This document shows positions 36,190 to 45,346 of a DNA stretch of 64,000 bases, piece after piece. Source of the DNA: Gluconacetobacter takamatsuzukensis (GTDB lineage Bacteria > Pseudomonadota > Alphaproteobacteria > Acetobacterales > Acetobacteraceae); NCBI RefSeq assembly GCF_014174275.1, contig NZ_JABEQK010000004.1, positions 248,001-312,000 of the forward strand. The letters are read 5' to 3'. How positions within the stretch are numbered: position 1 is the stretch's first letter; every line of letters starts with the position of its first letter. The notes beneath the pieces are model-generated. The model did no database searches. It was given only the letters and a program-made list of their open reading frames with translations, and was not told where the DNA came from. A program made the position numbers and the translations under genes.

Positions 36190-37218
36190 ATGACCGAATC
36201 CCTCAACGCGCCCCAGCCCGAGGGCGAAACCCATTTCGACCTGCTGACGGCGAACCCGGTCTACAAGCCGTTCCGCTATCCGTGGGCGTACGATGCGTGG
36301 CTGACGCAGCAGCGCGTGCACTGGCTGCCGGAAGAAGTGCCGCTAGCCGATGATGTGAAGGATTGGCACCGCACCCTGACCGAGAGCGAGCGCCATCTGG
36401 TCACCCAGATCTTCCGCTTCTTCACGCAGTCGGACGTGGAGGTGAACAATTGTTACATGAAGCATTACAGCCGGGTGTTCAAACCGACTGAAGTGCTGAT
36501 GATGCTGTCGGCCTTCTCGAACATCGAGACGATCCATATCGCCGCGTACAGTCATCTGCTCGACACGATCGGCATGCCCGAGTCCGAATATTCCGCTTTC
36601 CTTAAGTACAAGGAAATGAAGGATAAATATGACTATATGCAGGGTTTCTCGGTCGACAGCAAATACGACATCGCCCGGACGCTGGCGGCTTTCGGTGCCT
36701 TTACCGAGGGGCTTCAGCTCTTCGCGTCCTTTGCCATCCTGCTGAATTTCCCGCGCTTCAACAAGCTGAAGGGCATGGGGCAGATCGTGTCCTGGTCGGT
36801 GCGGGACGAGACCCTGCACTGCCTGTCCATGGCCCGGCTGTTCCGCACCTTCATCCATGAAAATCCGGAAATCTGGACCGAGAAGCTGCGCGAGGACATC
36901 CGCCAGGTTTGCCGCGACATCGTCGACCACGAGGATGCGTTCATCGACCTGTGCTTCGAGATGGGGCCGGTCGAGGGATTGGATGCCGATCTGGTCAAGA
37001 CCTATATCCGCTTCGTGGCCGACCGCCGGCTGAGCCTGCTGGGGCTGGATGGAATGTACCATGTGCCCGCGAACCCGCTGCCGTGGCTGGACGACATGCT
37101 GAATGCCGTCGAGCACACGAATTTCTTCGAAAACCGCGCGACGGAATATAGCCGGGCCTCGACGTCCGGGACGTGGGAAGAGGCGTTCGAGGAAAGCATC
37201 TTCCAGTCGGATGGCTGA
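36190..37218 (+). CDS. nrdB: Class I ribonucleoside-diphosphate reductase, beta (radical) subunit
   Basis: 342 residues of the ferritin-like R2 fold. Metal-ligand helices are visible in FFTQSDVEVNN, SNIETIHIAAYSH, FTEGLQLFASF and VRDETLHCL. The Tyr in HIAAYSH aligns with the radical tyrosine of class Ia/Ib enzymes, so it is not a class Ic (Phe) protein. The start ATG at 36190 is preceded by GGAGAAG; an in-frame codon ten residues earlier is not supported. No N-terminal ATP cone is present here either. It forms the active enzyme with NrdA. Confidence 0.95.
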   Translation: MTESLNAPQPEGETHFDLLTANPVYKPFRYPWAYDAWLTQQRVHWLPEEVPLADDVKDWHRTLTESERHLVTQIFRFFTQSDVEVNNCYMKHYSRVFKPTEVLMMLSAFSNIETIHIAAYSHLLDTIGMPESEYSAFLKYKEMKDKYDYMQGFSVDSKYDIARTLAAFGAFTEGLQLFASFAILLNFPRFNKLKGMGQIVSWSVRDETLHCLSMARLFRTFIHENPEIWTEKLREDIRQVCRDIVDHEDAFIDLCFEMGPVEGLDADLVKTYIRFVADRRLSLLGLDGMYHVPANPLPWLDDMLNAVEHTNFFENRATEYSRASTSGTWEEAFEESIFQSDG

Positions 37219-37365
37219 AGGCCGGAAGTAGTTTCAGGTCTTCGTTTTTTTTGAAAAAAAGAACCAAAAAACTTTGATTCGTTCAGGAGCATTGTGCTTG
37301 GGACACACGACGCCCCTGAATGGATAAAAGTCTTTTTGCCTCTTTTTCTTCAGAAAAAGAAGGCC
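37219..37365. other. Convergent intergenic region with A/T-tract hairpins
   Basis: Between nrdB and a leftward methyltransferase gene lie long T and A runs (near 37245-37270) and a hairpin CTTTTTC-TTCA-GAAAAAG at 37342-37359. The two parts can serve as transcription end signals for the facing genes, though neither is a textbook terminator. No gene is seen. Confidence 0.45.
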
Positions 37366-38205
37366 TTAAACCCCATCCAATGCCCCCCCCTCGCGCAGGA
37401 TCGCCTCGGCCTCCGGCGTGAAATGTCCGTCTGCCCGATGCAGTGTTATGCCGGCCAGCAAGGCGGCATCGCCCCGGCCGCCGACGCGGCCCCGGACCAA
37501 CACGATTCTGGCGGGCCGGCCGGCCTTGGGCCAGAAGGGGAGCAGGCGGATCGACCCGATGCCGTGCGCGCGCATGGAGGCGATCGCGGCGTCGAGCGAG
37601 GCGGCGGGCAGGGCGAGGGTGAGCGTGCCGTGATGGCGCACCTGCCGCCCCAGGCTGCGAACCCAGACATTCAGCATGTCATGCGCCCCGACGCGGCGCG
37701 CGATGTCGCGGCGCGGATCGGGCGAGGCGCTGGCATCGGTGCGATGCCAGGGGGGATTGGCGAAGGCGTGGTCGAATCCGCCACCCTGGGCCGGACATTC
37801 GGGGATGGCGGGGAGGTCGGGCAGCGTGGCGCAGTGGGCGCGCAACCGGTCGAGGCCGTTTTCGTTGAAATTGGCCTGGGCCAGTGCGGCGGTACGGGGA
37901 TCGCGCTCCACGCCCACGCCGGTGATGCCGGCGACGCGCCAGGCCAGGCACATCAGGCCCGCGCCGGCACCGCATCCGCCCTCCAGAATGCGCTGGCCGG
38001 GACGGGCGGGGATGGATGCCGCCATCAGGACGGGCTCGAGCCCGGTGCGGTAGCCGTCGCGGAATTGCCGGTAGCGAAGGCGGCCGTCGAGCAAGGTTCC
38101 GTCGCTCAGGGCTTCGATAGGTGTATCGTCCGCAGGACATGCCAGATCCGGCGCGGGCTCATGTATGGTGTCCTTCGGCTTGACCGTCATTCTCACGCCG
38201 CTCAT
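37366..38205 (-). CDS. TrmN6/YfiC-like adenine-N6 methyltransferase
   Basis: 279 residues. SAM motif I is RILEGGCGAGAGLMCLAWR, and the target-base motif FANPPWHRT is the (N/D)PPY/W signature of N6-adenine or N5-glutamine methyltransferases. It resembles the tRNA1(Val) A37 methyltransferase TrmN6 in length and layout (RYRQFRDGYRTGLEPVLMAAS before motif I). The start is either ATG 38205 (used here) or ATG 38190. It is divergent from the polyprenyl synthase gene with only about 40 bp between them. The substrate (tRNA, rRNA or protein) is not fixed by the sequence. Confidence 0.8.
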   Translation of the reverse strand: MSGVRMTVKPKDTIHEPAPDLACPADDTPIEALSDGTLLDGRLRYRQFRDGYRTGLEPVLMAASIPARPGQRILEGGCGAGAGLMCLAWRVAGITGVGVERDPRTAALAQANFNENGLDRLRAHCATLPDLPAIPECPAQGGGFDHAFANPPWHRTDASASPDPRRDIARRVGAHDMLNVWVRSLGRQVRHHGTLTLALPAASLDAAIASMRAHGIGSIRLLPFWPKAGRPARIVLVRGRVGGRGDAALLAGITLHRADGHFTPEAEAILREGGALDGV

Positions 38206-38248
38206 ATGTTCTACAGACCAATCCAACGGAGCCGGGGAGTTTAACCTT

Positions 38249-39325
38249 TTGGGCGTTGCAGTCACCCTGCCGGAATCCGAGAAAACGGCAACCGCGAAGC
38301 ATTCCGGCCCCGGCGCCTCGGCGCAGGAGGGGGCTGAGGCTGCCCTGCGTGAATTGTCGAACTATCTGGCCGACGACATGGCCGCGTGCAATCGCGCGAT
38401 CGTCGAGCGGATGGACAGCCCGGTTGCCCTGATTCCCCAGCTGGCGGCCCATCTGGTGGCGGCCGGCGGCAAGCGGCTGCGGCCGTTGCTGACGCTGGCC
38501 TCGGCCCGCCTGTGCGATTATCCGGCCGGGCCGGAGCATCAGCGCCATGTCGCGCTGGCCGCGTGCGTGGAGTTTATCCACACCGCGACCCTGCTGCACG
38601 ACGACGTGGTGGACGAGAGCCAGTTGCGGCGCGGGCTGGCCAGCGCCAATGCCGTGTTCGGCAACAAGGCGTCGGTGCTGGTGGGCGACTTCCTGTTCGC
38701 CCGCTCGTTCCAGCTGATGACGGATGACGGCTCGCTGAAGGTGATGGCCATCCTGTCCTCGGCATCGGCCACCATCGCCGAGGGCGAGGTTCTGCAGATG
38801 TCGACGCAGAACGACCTCTCGACCTCGGTCGACCAGTATCTGACGGTCATTCACGGCAAGACGGCGGCCCTGTTCGCCGCTGCCTGCCGCGTCGGTGCCG
38901 TGGTGGCCAAGCGGCCGGAGGCCGAGGAACTGGCGCTGGAAGCCTATGGTACCAACCTGGGCATGGCGTTCCAACTGGTCGATGACGCGCTGGATTACGC
39001 GGCGGACCAGGCCGTGCTGGGCAAGACCGTGGGCGACGATTTCCGCGAGGGCAAGATCACGCTCCCGGTCCTGGCCGCCTATGCCGCCGGCAGCGAGGAA
39101 GATCGCCAGTTCTGGCGGCGGGTCATCGAGGAGAGCGAGCAGGCGCCCGAGGATCTCGACCACGCCCTGGCCCTGATCGCCCGGACCGATGCCATCGGGA
39201 TCACGCTCGACCGTGCCGCCGCCTATGCGAGGGCGGCGCGTGAGGCGCTGGATATCTTCCCCGATACGCATCTGCGGCGCCTGTTGCAGGATACGGCGTC
39301 CTATACCGTCAGCCGGGCGCGCTGA
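38249..39325 (+). CDS. ispB: Trans-polyprenyl diphosphate synthase (IspB type)
   Basis: 358 residues with both Asp-rich motifs of trans-isoprenyl synthases: HDDVVDES in LLHDDVVDESQLRRG, and LVDDALDYA later. Other family marks are GGKRLRPLLTLASARL and GKTAALFAAAC. It builds the long isoprenoid chain of ubiquinone, essential for the respiratory dehydrogenases of acetic acid bacteria. No ATG fits. The TTG at 38249, nine bases after GGGGAG, is my choice and gives LGVAVTLPESEK. The frame is open further left, so the start is uncertain. Confidence 0.9.
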   Translation: MGVAVTLPESEKTATAKHSGPGASAQEGAEAALRELSNYLADDMAACNRAIVERMDSPVALIPQLAAHLVAAGGKRLRPLLTLASARLCDYPAGPEHQRHVALAACVEFIHTATLLHDDVVDESQLRRGLASANAVFGNKASVLVGDFLFARSFQLMTDDGSLKVMAILSSASATIAEGEVLQMSTQNDLSTSVDQYLTVIHGKTAALFAAACRVGAVVAKRPEAEELALEAYGTNLGMAFQLVDDALDYAADQAVLGKTVGDDFREGKITLPVLAAYAAGSEEDRQFWRRVIEESEQAPEDLDHALALIARTDAIGITLDRAAAYARAAREALDIFPDTHLRRLLQDTASYTVSRAR

Positions 39326-39341
39326 CGCGGGGGAGTGCCGG

Positions 39342-39385
39342 CAAGGGCTTTGCCCTTGACCCACCAAAGGGCAGTCGCCCTTTGG
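39342..39385. repeat. Two adjacent hairpins after ispB
   Basis: CAAGGGC-TTT-GCCCTTG (39342-39358) and CCAAAGGGC-AGTC-GCCCTTTGG (39364-39385) stand side by side in the gap between convergent genes ispB and murI. There is no uridine run. The look is that of a dispersed intergenic palindromic element doubling as a transcript end. Confidence 0.6.
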
Positions 39386-39462
39386 AAACCCAACCGCACG
39401 ATGCTGGGCGCTGCGGTACGCAGGTCCCTGTTTTCAATCGGAATGACGTGGTCCCGATGCAG

Positions 39463-40281
39463 TCAGGTCGGGACCTGTTCCTGTGCGAACAGGGTTGGTG
39501 ATCCATAGCCCAGCGCGGCCATGGCTTCCGTCATGCGCGCGGGTTCGGCCGGCATGGCGGTGAAGTAGGCCCGGTCGGGCCGGGGGATGGTTGCCGGCCG
39601 AGGGGGGAGGGCTTCCAGCACCGTTGCGGCCCGGCGCGCCACGGCATCCGCCGGGTCCAGCCAGATCATGCCGGGTGGCGAGGCTGCGCGGAACGTATCC
39701 ATCAGGAACGTGTAGTGGGTGCAGCCGATGCCGACCACGTCGATCCGGTTGCCGCCGGGCTGGTCGAACAGGGCCGCGAGTTCCTGCTGGACGATGTCGG
39801 CGGAGATGGCATGCCCGCGAAAGGCGTGCTCGGCCAGGTCGGCAAGCCCGCGCGCGCCGTGGGCCAGCAGGGTGCAATCGGGGGCGTAACGCTGTTGCAG
39901 GTCGCGCAGATAGGGACGCCTGACGGTGGCGCGTGTGGCCAGAAGCCCGATGGTGCGGGACCGGCTGAGTTCGGCGGCCCATTTGATCGGTGGGACACAG
40001 CCGACGAAGGGGATGCGGTAGCGCTCCCGCAGCGCGGTGAGTGCCAGCGTGCTGGCGGTGTTGCAGGCGATGACGACCAGATCGGGTGCGAGGCCGGCAA
40101 TGGCCTCTCCCATCAGGGTGACCACGCGATCGACCAGCGCGGCATCTTCCTGCTCGCCATACGGATAGATCGCCGTGTCGGCCAGGTAATCGACGGGCAG
40201 GCCGGGAAGGCGGGCGCGGAGCGCCCGAACGATCCCGAAGCCGCCGATCCCCGAATCGAATGCGAGAATCCGCTGCGTCAT
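39463..40281 (-). CDS. murI: Glutamate racemase
   Basis: 272 residues. It makes D-glutamate for peptidoglycan. Both catalytic cysteines and their motifs are present: LAFDSGIGGFGIVRAL at the N-terminus, VVIACNTAST and GIGCTHYTFL. The start ATG at 40281 opens MTQRILAFDSG; the frame continues upstream into pyrE antisense text and is not used. It lies 10 bp after pyrE and is probably co-transcribed with it. Confidence 0.94.
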   Translation of the reverse strand: MTQRILAFDSGIGGFGIVRALRARLPGLPVDYLADTAIYPYGEQEDAALVDRVVTLMGEAIAGLAPDLVVIACNTASTLALTALRERYRIPFVGCVPPIKWAAELSRSRTIGLLATRATVRRPYLRDLQQRYAPDCTLLAHGARGLADLAEHAFRGHAISADIVQQELAALFDQPGGNRIDVVGIGCTHYTFLMDTFRAASPPGMIWLDPADAVARRAATVLEALPPRPATIPRPDRAYFTAMPAEPARMTEAMAALGYGSPTLFAQEQVPT

Positions 40282-40291
40282 GGCAAGGGGA

Positions 40292-41050
40292 TCAGCCCTG
40301 GCCCTGCGCGCTCTTGAAGGCCAGGGCCTCTTCCAGGCTGGAGACGCCGCCATGCCGGCCCGACCAGCCGCACGGATCCTCGAGGAAGCGCCGGACCTCG
40401 GAGGCATCCTTTTCCGAGAAATAGGGCTGGCCGGCGCACGCTTCCAGCACGTCCCACCAGGTGCAGAGCGCGTGCAGCGAGATGTTCATGTCCGACAGGG
40501 TCCGCAGCGAGCCGGGGAACACGCCGTAGAAGAAGACGACGAACGTATGGTCGACGATTGCCCCCGCGTCGCGCAGGGCGCGGGCGAATCGGATCTTGGA
40601 GGAGCCGTCGGTCGTCAGGTCCTCGACCAGCAGGGTGCGCATGCCCTCGGGCACGTCGCCCTCGATCTGCGCGTTGCGGCCGAAACCCTTGGGCTTCTTG
40701 CGGACATAGGCCATGGGGGCCATCATCCGGTCGGCGATCCAGGCCGCGAAGGGAATGCCCGCGGTCTCGCCGCCCACCACGGCGTCGATGCTTTCGTAGC
40801 CGATATGCCGGCCGATCTTTTCCACGCCCAGCTCGACGATCTTGGCGCGGGCGCGGGGGAAGAAGATGATGCGGCGGCAGTCGATATAGACAGGCGATTT
40901 CCAGCCCGATGTGAGGGTGTAGGGTTCCTCGGGACGGAAATTGACCGCCTTGATTTCCAGCAGCAGCTTGGCGGTGGTCAGCGCGGCGTCGCGGTCCCAG
41001 GCGGAGGAGCCCGAGGAGACGCCCGTGCCGTACCCTGTCGAATCGTTCAT
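40292..41050 (-). CDS. pyrE: Orotate phosphoribosyltransferase
   Basis: 252 residues. It transfers phosphoribose from PRPP to orotate in pyrimidine synthesis. Family marks are TLTSGWKSPVYIDCRR, DAVVGGETAGIPFAAW, YVRKKPKGFGRNAQIEG and the PRPP loop TLLVEDLTTDGSSK. It is somewhat longer than the roughly 210-residue enterobacterial enzyme, with a C-terminal extension (YFSEKDASEVRRFLEDPCGW) seen in alphaproteobacterial forms. GGAAGA precedes the ATG at 41050. Downstream it leads into murI. Confidence 0.94.
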   Translation of the reverse strand: MNDSTGYGTGVSSGSSAWDRDAALTTAKLLLEIKAVNFRPEEPYTLTSGWKSPVYIDCRRIIFFPRARAKIVELGVEKIGRHIGYESIDAVVGGETAGIPFAAWIADRMMAPMAYVRKKPKGFGRNAQIEGDVPEGMRTLLVEDLTTDGSSKIRFARALRDAGAIVDHTFVVFFYGVFPGSLRTLSDMNISLHALCTWWDVLEACAGQPYFSEKDASEVRRFLEDPCGWSGRHGGVSSLEEALAFKSAQGQG

Positions 41051-41281
41051 CTTGTGTGTCTTCCGGTCCGATATCGTAGGAAACGAGGTGGAAGAGCCTT
41101 AGCGGGATCGACCGGGAAAATCTATCGCGCGGTGGAGATCATTCCGTCCCAATCCCATCTGCACCGCGCCACGCGGGAGGCTGGATCGCGTGTGGCCGGG
41201 GGGTGGTTTCGCTTGCCGGAGGGGGAGATACAAGTTAGTATAACTGTAATTGCAAATCGTTCGCAACAAGGATTTAATACC

Positions 41282-41521
41282 GTGGCGCCAGAAAACGGCC
41301 GGATCACACGAAACTGCGAACGGGCGGTTGTCACCGCGTACCGGGAATTGCGGGACGTCGGGACGGGCGATATTTCGGCATTTCACGCCTGCACCACCCT
41401 GTATCGCATTCACCACCCGGAGGCATCGCTGAACGAAGCGCGGCGCCTGGTGTCCGAATGGATCGATCATCATGTGGTGCGCGAGGCCGAGGGGCCGACG
41501 GTGGGTTGCGACTGCCCCTGA
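41282..41521 (+). CDS. Small hypothetical protein
   Basis: 79 residues from a GTG at 41282, with AAGGA nine bases ahead and a TATAAC-like -10 element near 41240. The chain (NCERAVVTAYRELRDVGTGDISAFHACTTLYRIHHPEASLNEARRLVSEWI) is helical, balanced in charge, and reads like a real soluble protein rather than GC-driven noise. The gene stands alone between pyrE (divergent) and a strong bidirectional terminator. No known domain recognised; function unknown. Confidence 0.6.
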   Translation: MAPENGRITRNCERAVVTAYRELRDVGTGDISAFHACTTLYRIHHPEASLNEARRLVSEWIDHHVVREAEGPTVGCDCP

Positions 41522-41553
41522 CGGGGGTTTTCACGCTGGAAAGCGGGCACTGA

Positions 41554-41587
41554 AAAAGCCCGGCGGCCGAGAGGCCGCCGGGCTTTT
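41554..41587. terminator. Bidirectional rho-independent terminator (small gene / gltA)
   Basis: AAAAGCCCGGCGGCC, a GAGA loop and GGCCGCCGGGCTTTT form a 15-bp perfect stem with A and U ends on opposite sides. It therefore works in both directions and ends the small rightward gene and the leftward citrate synthase gene. Confidence 0.92.
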
Positions 41588-41676
41588 GTCGTAAGGCGCG
41601 CAGGACGTCGCACGGGGTTCGCGCGCGTCTTCCGATCCGCCCGGGTGTTTCCACCCGGGCGGATCGGGTTCGGGCT

Positions 41677-42975
41677 TCAGCCGCGCTTGGCGAACGGCGT
41701 GAAGTCGCGCTCCGGCGAGCCGGTATAGAGCTGGCGCGGGCGGCTGATGCGCTGGCCGGGTTCCTCGATCATTTCCTTCCACTGGCTGATCCAGCCGGTG
41801 GTGCGGGCGAGGGCGAACAGCACGGTGAACATGCTGGTCGGGATGCCCATCGCCTTCAGGATGATGCCCGAATAGAAATCGACGTTGGGGTACAGGCTGC
41901 GCTTGACGAAATATTCGTCGTTGATCGCGATCTTTTCCAGTTCCACCGCCAGGTCGAGCAGCGGATCGTCCTTGATCCCCAGTTCGCCCAGGACCTCGTG
42001 GCAGGTCGCCTGCATGATCTTCGCCCGCGGGTCGAAGTTCTTGTAGACGCGATGGCCGAAGCCCATCAGGCGCACGCCGCTGTTCTTGTCCTTCACCTGG
42101 GCAATGAACTCGGGGATGTTGTCCTTGCTGCCGATCTTGGCCAGCATCTTCAGCACGGCCTCGTTGGCGCCGCCATGGGCGGGTCCCCACAGGGCGGCGA
42201 TGCCGGCGGCGACGCAGGCAAACGGATTGGCGCCCGTCGAACCGGCCATGCGGACGGTCGAGGTCGAGGCGTTCTGTTCGTGGTCCGCATGCAGGATCAG
42301 GATGCGATCCATCGCCCGCGCCAGGATCGGGTTGATCTTGTACGGCTCCGACGGATGCGCGAACATCATCGACAGGAAGTTTTCGGCATAGGTCAGGTCG
42401 TTGCGCGGATAAACGAAGGCCTCGCCCTGCGTGTATTTGTAGGCCCAGGCGGCGATCGTCGGCAGCTTGGCGATCAGGCGCATGGCCGACAGGTTGCGGC
42501 TGGCCGCGTTCGAGATGTCGTTGGCGTCGCTATAGAAGGCCGACAGCGCGCCGACCGTGCCGCACAGGATCGCCATCGGATGCGCGTCGCGACGGAACCC
42601 GTTGAAGAAATTGCGGATCTGTTCGTGCAGCAGCGTGTGCGATTTCAGCGTGTCGACGAACGCGTCGTGCTCGGTGGTGGTCGGCAGCTCGCCATTCAGC
42701 AGCAGGTACGCGACCTCGGTGAACGTGGCCTGCTCGGCCAGCTGCGCGATCGGATAGCCACGATGCAGCAGGATGCCCTTGTCGCCGTCGATGAAGGTGA
42801 TCTTGCTGGTGCACGACGCCGTCTCGCCATAGCCCGGGTCGAACGTGAAGACACCCAGATCGGCGGTGATCTTGCGGATGTCCAGCACGTCGGGGCCCAG
42901 CGTTCCGGAATGGACCGGCAGACTGGCTGATTTGCCTTCTAGCGTGACGGTGGCCACTTTTCCTGACTCGGTCAT
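41677..42975 (-). CDS. gltA: Citrate synthase
   Basis: 432 residues of the hexameric, Gram-negative type II citrate synthase, which condenses acetyl-CoA and oxaloacetate. Catalytic blocks: [15 protein letters not shown] with an active-site His, [15 protein letters not shown] with the second His, and [16 protein letters not shown] with His/Arg. The N-terminal domain contains [24 protein letters not shown]. The ATG at 42975 follows AAGAGGAGAG. In Acetobacter this enzyme is AarA, part of the acetic-acid-resistance locus with the CoA-transferase AarC, which is encoded here about 2.5 kb away on the other strand. Confidence 0.96.
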   Translation of the reverse strand: MTESGKVATVTLEGKSASLPVHSGTLGPDVLDIRKITADLGVFTFDPGYGETASCTSKITFIDGDKGILLHRGYPIAQLAEQATFTEVAYLLLNGELPTTTEHDAFVDTLKSHTLLHEQIRNFFNGFRRDAHPMAILCGTVGALSAFYSDANDISNAASRNLSAMRLIAKLPTIAAWAYKYTQGEAFVYPRNDLTYAENFLSMMFAHPSEPYKINPILARAMDRILILHADHEQNASTSTVRMAGSTGANPFACVAAGIAALWGPAHGGANEAVLKMLAKIGSKDNIPEFIAQVKDKNSGVRLMGFGHRVYKNFDPRAKIMQATCHEVLGELGIKDDPLLDLAVELEKIAINDEYFVKRSLYPNVDFYSGIILKAMGIPTSMFTVLFALARTTGWISQWKEMIEEPGQRISRPRQLYTGSPERDFTPFAKRG

Positions 42976-43163
42976 CAAACTCTCCTCTTGGTCGTTCGCC
43001 GCCGTGCGAGCGGCCATTCTCATCCCCAACCTGCGGACACCTGTCCTCTGCGTGACAGTTTGCGACGTATCGCTGCGGCGCCGTGTCCCGATGCAGGCAT
43101 GCGCCGAGATAAGGACGAAACGGCTAGCGTGGCAACTCTGCCTGCGGGGGGACGCTTACCCCC

Positions 43164-43709
43164 TCAATTGCATAGCGCACGGGTCAGAACGGCCTGTTTG
43201 CGGGCCAGTGCATGCCATGGTCCATGCACCGTGAAACAGGTCAGGGAGGCGACGGGAAAGCCCCGGATCAGGATGCTCTTGTCCGGGTCGTCGATGGCAT
43301 GTCCGGCTAGGTCCATTACCAGTTGGTACAGATCGGGATTGTGACCTATCGCTATGATATTGTTTATATTTTCAGGCGTCTCCTGAAGGATTTCCAGAAT
43401 GCTCTCGCTGCCGCATTCGTACAGTCTTCCGTCCTGGCGCACCTGCGGCGCGACGGTGGTGGAAAACGGCCCGAGGGCGGCATAGGTTTCGCCCGAACGC
43501 ATCGCCGGGCTGATCAGGACCAGCTCCGGGACGAAGCCGATCTCGCGCAGTTGTGTTCCGCGCTGATGGGCCTGGCGGCGTCCGGCAGGGGTCAGGGGGC
43601 GCCCGAGGTCGCTCGACGGGCTGGGGTCGCCATACGGTCCGGGAAAGGCTTCCGCATGGCGCATCAGCACCAGTGTCCGCGTGGCGGCGGGTTCCGGCGC
43701 GGCGGGCAT
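43164..43709 (-). CDS. sixA: SixA-like phosphohistidine phosphatase
   Basis: 181 residues of the histidine phosphatase superfamily. The N-terminal LVLMRHAEAFPG is the RHG/RHA catalytic motif. LVLISPAMRSGETYAALG, followed later by IIAIGHNPDLYQLVMDL with the second catalytic His, completes the site. SixA proteins remove phosphate from phosphohistidine in signalling or PTS domains. A sixA-type gene next to citrate synthase is typical of acetic acid bacteria. The start overlaps the stop of the chorismate mutase gene (TGATG). Confidence 0.85.
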   Translation of the reverse strand: MPAAPEPAATRTLVLMRHAEAFPGPYGDPSPSSDLGRPLTPAGRRQAHQRGTQLREIGFVPELVLISPAMRSGETYAALGPFSTTVAPQVRQDGRLYECGSESILEILQETPENINNIIAIGHNPDLYQLVMDLAGHAIDDPDKSILIRGFPVASLTCFTVHGPWHALARKQAVLTRALCN

Positions 43710-44053
43710 CAGACGGCGCCGGGCGCGGCGGATTTGCGCGCGATGGCTTCGTGATGGCGGATGACCTCCTTGATGATGAAGGCCAGGAACTTTTCGGCGA
43801 AGTCGGGGTCCAGCCGCGCGGCTTCGGCCAGTTCGCGCAGGCGGGCGACCTGCTGGGCCTCGCGGGCCGGGTCGGCGGGGGGCATGTCGTGGCGTGCCTT
43901 CAGTTCGCCCACCGCCTGGGTGTGGCGGAAACGCTCGGCCAGCATGTAGATCAGCGCGGCGTCGATATTGTCGATGCTCCGGCGGAGCCCCAGGAGCGTC
44001 TCCTGGGCACCCTGCGCCTGAATCGTCTGGTCGATGGCCACGGTATCGTTCAC
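43709..44053 (-). CDS. Chorismate mutase (AroQ class)
   Basis: 114 residues, all-helical. LRRSIDNIDAALIYMLAERFRHTQAVGELKARHDMPPADPARE shows the Arg, Lys and Asp positions of AroQ chorismate mutases, which turn chorismate into prephenate for Phe/Tyr synthesis. The C-terminal helix is DFAEKFLAFIIKEVIRHHEAI. I chose the GTG at 44053, nine bases after AGGAG; an upstream frame extension overlaps the next gene and lacks support. Isochorismate pyruvate lyases share this fold, so the activity is likely but not certain. Confidence 0.82.
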   Translation of the reverse strand: MNDTVAIDQTIQAQGAQETLLGLRRSIDNIDAALIYMLAERFRHTQAVGELKARHDMPPADPAREAQQVARLRELAEAARLDPDFAEKFLAFIIKEVIRHHEAIARKSAAPGAV

Positions 44054-44096
44054 GTCAACATGCTCCTGTCTGTCGATCGTGGGGTTATACCGTGTT

Positions 44097-44903
44097 TCAG
44101 TCCTCGGCGGGCAGATCGATCCATGCCAGGTGGCCGCCTTTTCCGGCACCCGTGTCGGTAAAGACCGATCGGCCGCCGGCGCGTCCGTCCCGCACCCAGG
44201 GGCGGCCGTCGGTCGACCGGCGGTCGTGCCCGCAATAGACGGTGTAGCCCGGCGGAATATGGTCGACCCAGTTCAGCCGGCGTTCCGGGTAGCCGTCCTT
44301 GCGCGTGCGGCCCGTGGTCTCGCCGAACAGGGCGCGCGACAGCAGGGGCGTGACATCCCCCAGGCCCGGCGGCGGGGGTTCGTCGAGCATGCGCGAGTGG
44401 AAGCCGCCATGCACGAAGATCCGCCTCCCCAGCACGATCCAGGGGGGCGCCTGCGCGATGTCCTGCACCGCCCGGTGATGGACGTCCTCGTTATCCGGCG
44501 CCTGGAACTGGCGCACCGTCTCGCTCAGCGCGGCGTCGAAGCGCAGCTTGTGGCCGGCCAGCGCGCGCGCCAGCTTGCGGTCGTGGTTGCCGAGGATGAA
44601 CAGCCCGCGCCCGTCGTCCAGCAGGCGCTGCATCAGCCGGAAGGTGCCGACACTGTCCGGGCCATGGTCCACCAGGTCGCCGAGCTGGATGACGAATCGA
44701 TCGGTCGCCACTGCATGTTCGAAGGCCCGCAGGTCGCCATGCACGTCGCCGACCACCCGAATCGGGCGTCCGGCGATCAGCGCTTCCAGCGCCGGCCGGT
44801 CGCGCCACAGCCCGCCCTCCTCGGCCCGCATGGACTCCAGCGCGGGGAGGTGGGGGGGCTTCCAGGCGGTGTCGTCGACGGGCGGAGTGTGATTCGGCTT
44901 CAT
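44097..44903 (-). CDS. Metallophosphoesterase of the PPP (serine/threonine phosphatase) type
   Basis: 268 residues with the three PPP signatures in order: VVGDVHGDLRAFEHAV, IQLGDLVDHGPDS and FILGNHDRKLARAL. The metal-binding histidines follow in RIFVHGGFHSRM and YTVYCGHDRR. Such enzymes are protein phosphatases or bis(nucleosyl)tetraphosphatases. The start is set at ATG 44903 (MKPNHTPP); the open frame further upstream is antisense noise. It is the first of three leftward genes (phosphatase, chorismate mutase, sixA). Confidence 0.85.
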   Translation of the reverse strand: MKPNHTPPVDDTAWKPPHLPALESMRAEEGGLWRDRPALEALIAGRPIRVVGDVHGDLRAFEHAVATDRFVIQLGDLVDHGPDSVGTFRLMQRLLDDGRGLFILGNHDRKLARALAGHKLRFDAALSETVRQFQAPDNEDVHHRAVQDIAQAPPWIVLGRRIFVHGGFHSRMLDEPPPPGLGDVTPLLSRALFGETTGRTRKDGYPERRLNWVDHIPPGYTVYCGHDRRSTDGRPWVRDGRAGGRSVFTDTGAGKGGHLAWIDLPAED

Positions 44904-45034
44904 GGGGGCTTCGGTCACGGTGAGGGGGGTGATGATAGGCCTTTCGTCGAATATGGGGCGACGGTACCGGTTCTGCCATGTGTCCGCCGTCGATGCCCCG
45001 CACTGTATGGCCAGCGCATGGCTGCCAGTCGTTT

Positions 45035-45346
45035 TTATTTTGATGGTGTCAGCCAGCCGGGGTGCCGTTGGGCGATCCGGGTGATGAGCCTGTCCACGCC
45101 GCGGCGAAGCAGCGCCACGTCCTCGGCCAGCAGGATCAGTCCCAGCGGCAGCATCCATATCCCCAGGATCGGCAGAAAGGACAGCAATCCCCCCACTATC
45201 AGCAGGCAACCGGCCAGGAGCCGCGGCAGGCGTCGGGAGGGCACGCGCAGCCAGTGGATCGCGTCGCGCAGGCGTGCGGGCACGCGGGCCAGCGCCATGT
45301 GCACCAGCCTGTCATGCTCGTCTTTCGGGTCGTTCACGATACGCAT
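45035..45346 (-). CDS. Small inner-membrane protein
   Basis: 103 residues. After a charged N-terminus (MRIVNDPKDEHDRLV) two hydrophobic segments form a hairpin (LLAGCLLIVGGLLSFLPILGIWMLPLGLILLAE). A basic, helical tail (LLRRGVDRLITRIAQRH) follows. The pattern is like small PGPGW-type transmembrane proteins of unknown role. Start set at ATG 45346. It faces away from aarC, whose promoter lies in the 170 bp between them. Confidence 0.65.
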   Translation of the reverse strand: MRIVNDPKDEHDRLVHMALARVPARLRDAIHWLRVPSRRLPRLLAGCLLIVGGLLSFLPILGIWMLPLGLILLAEDVALLRRGVDRLITRIAQRHPGWLTPSK

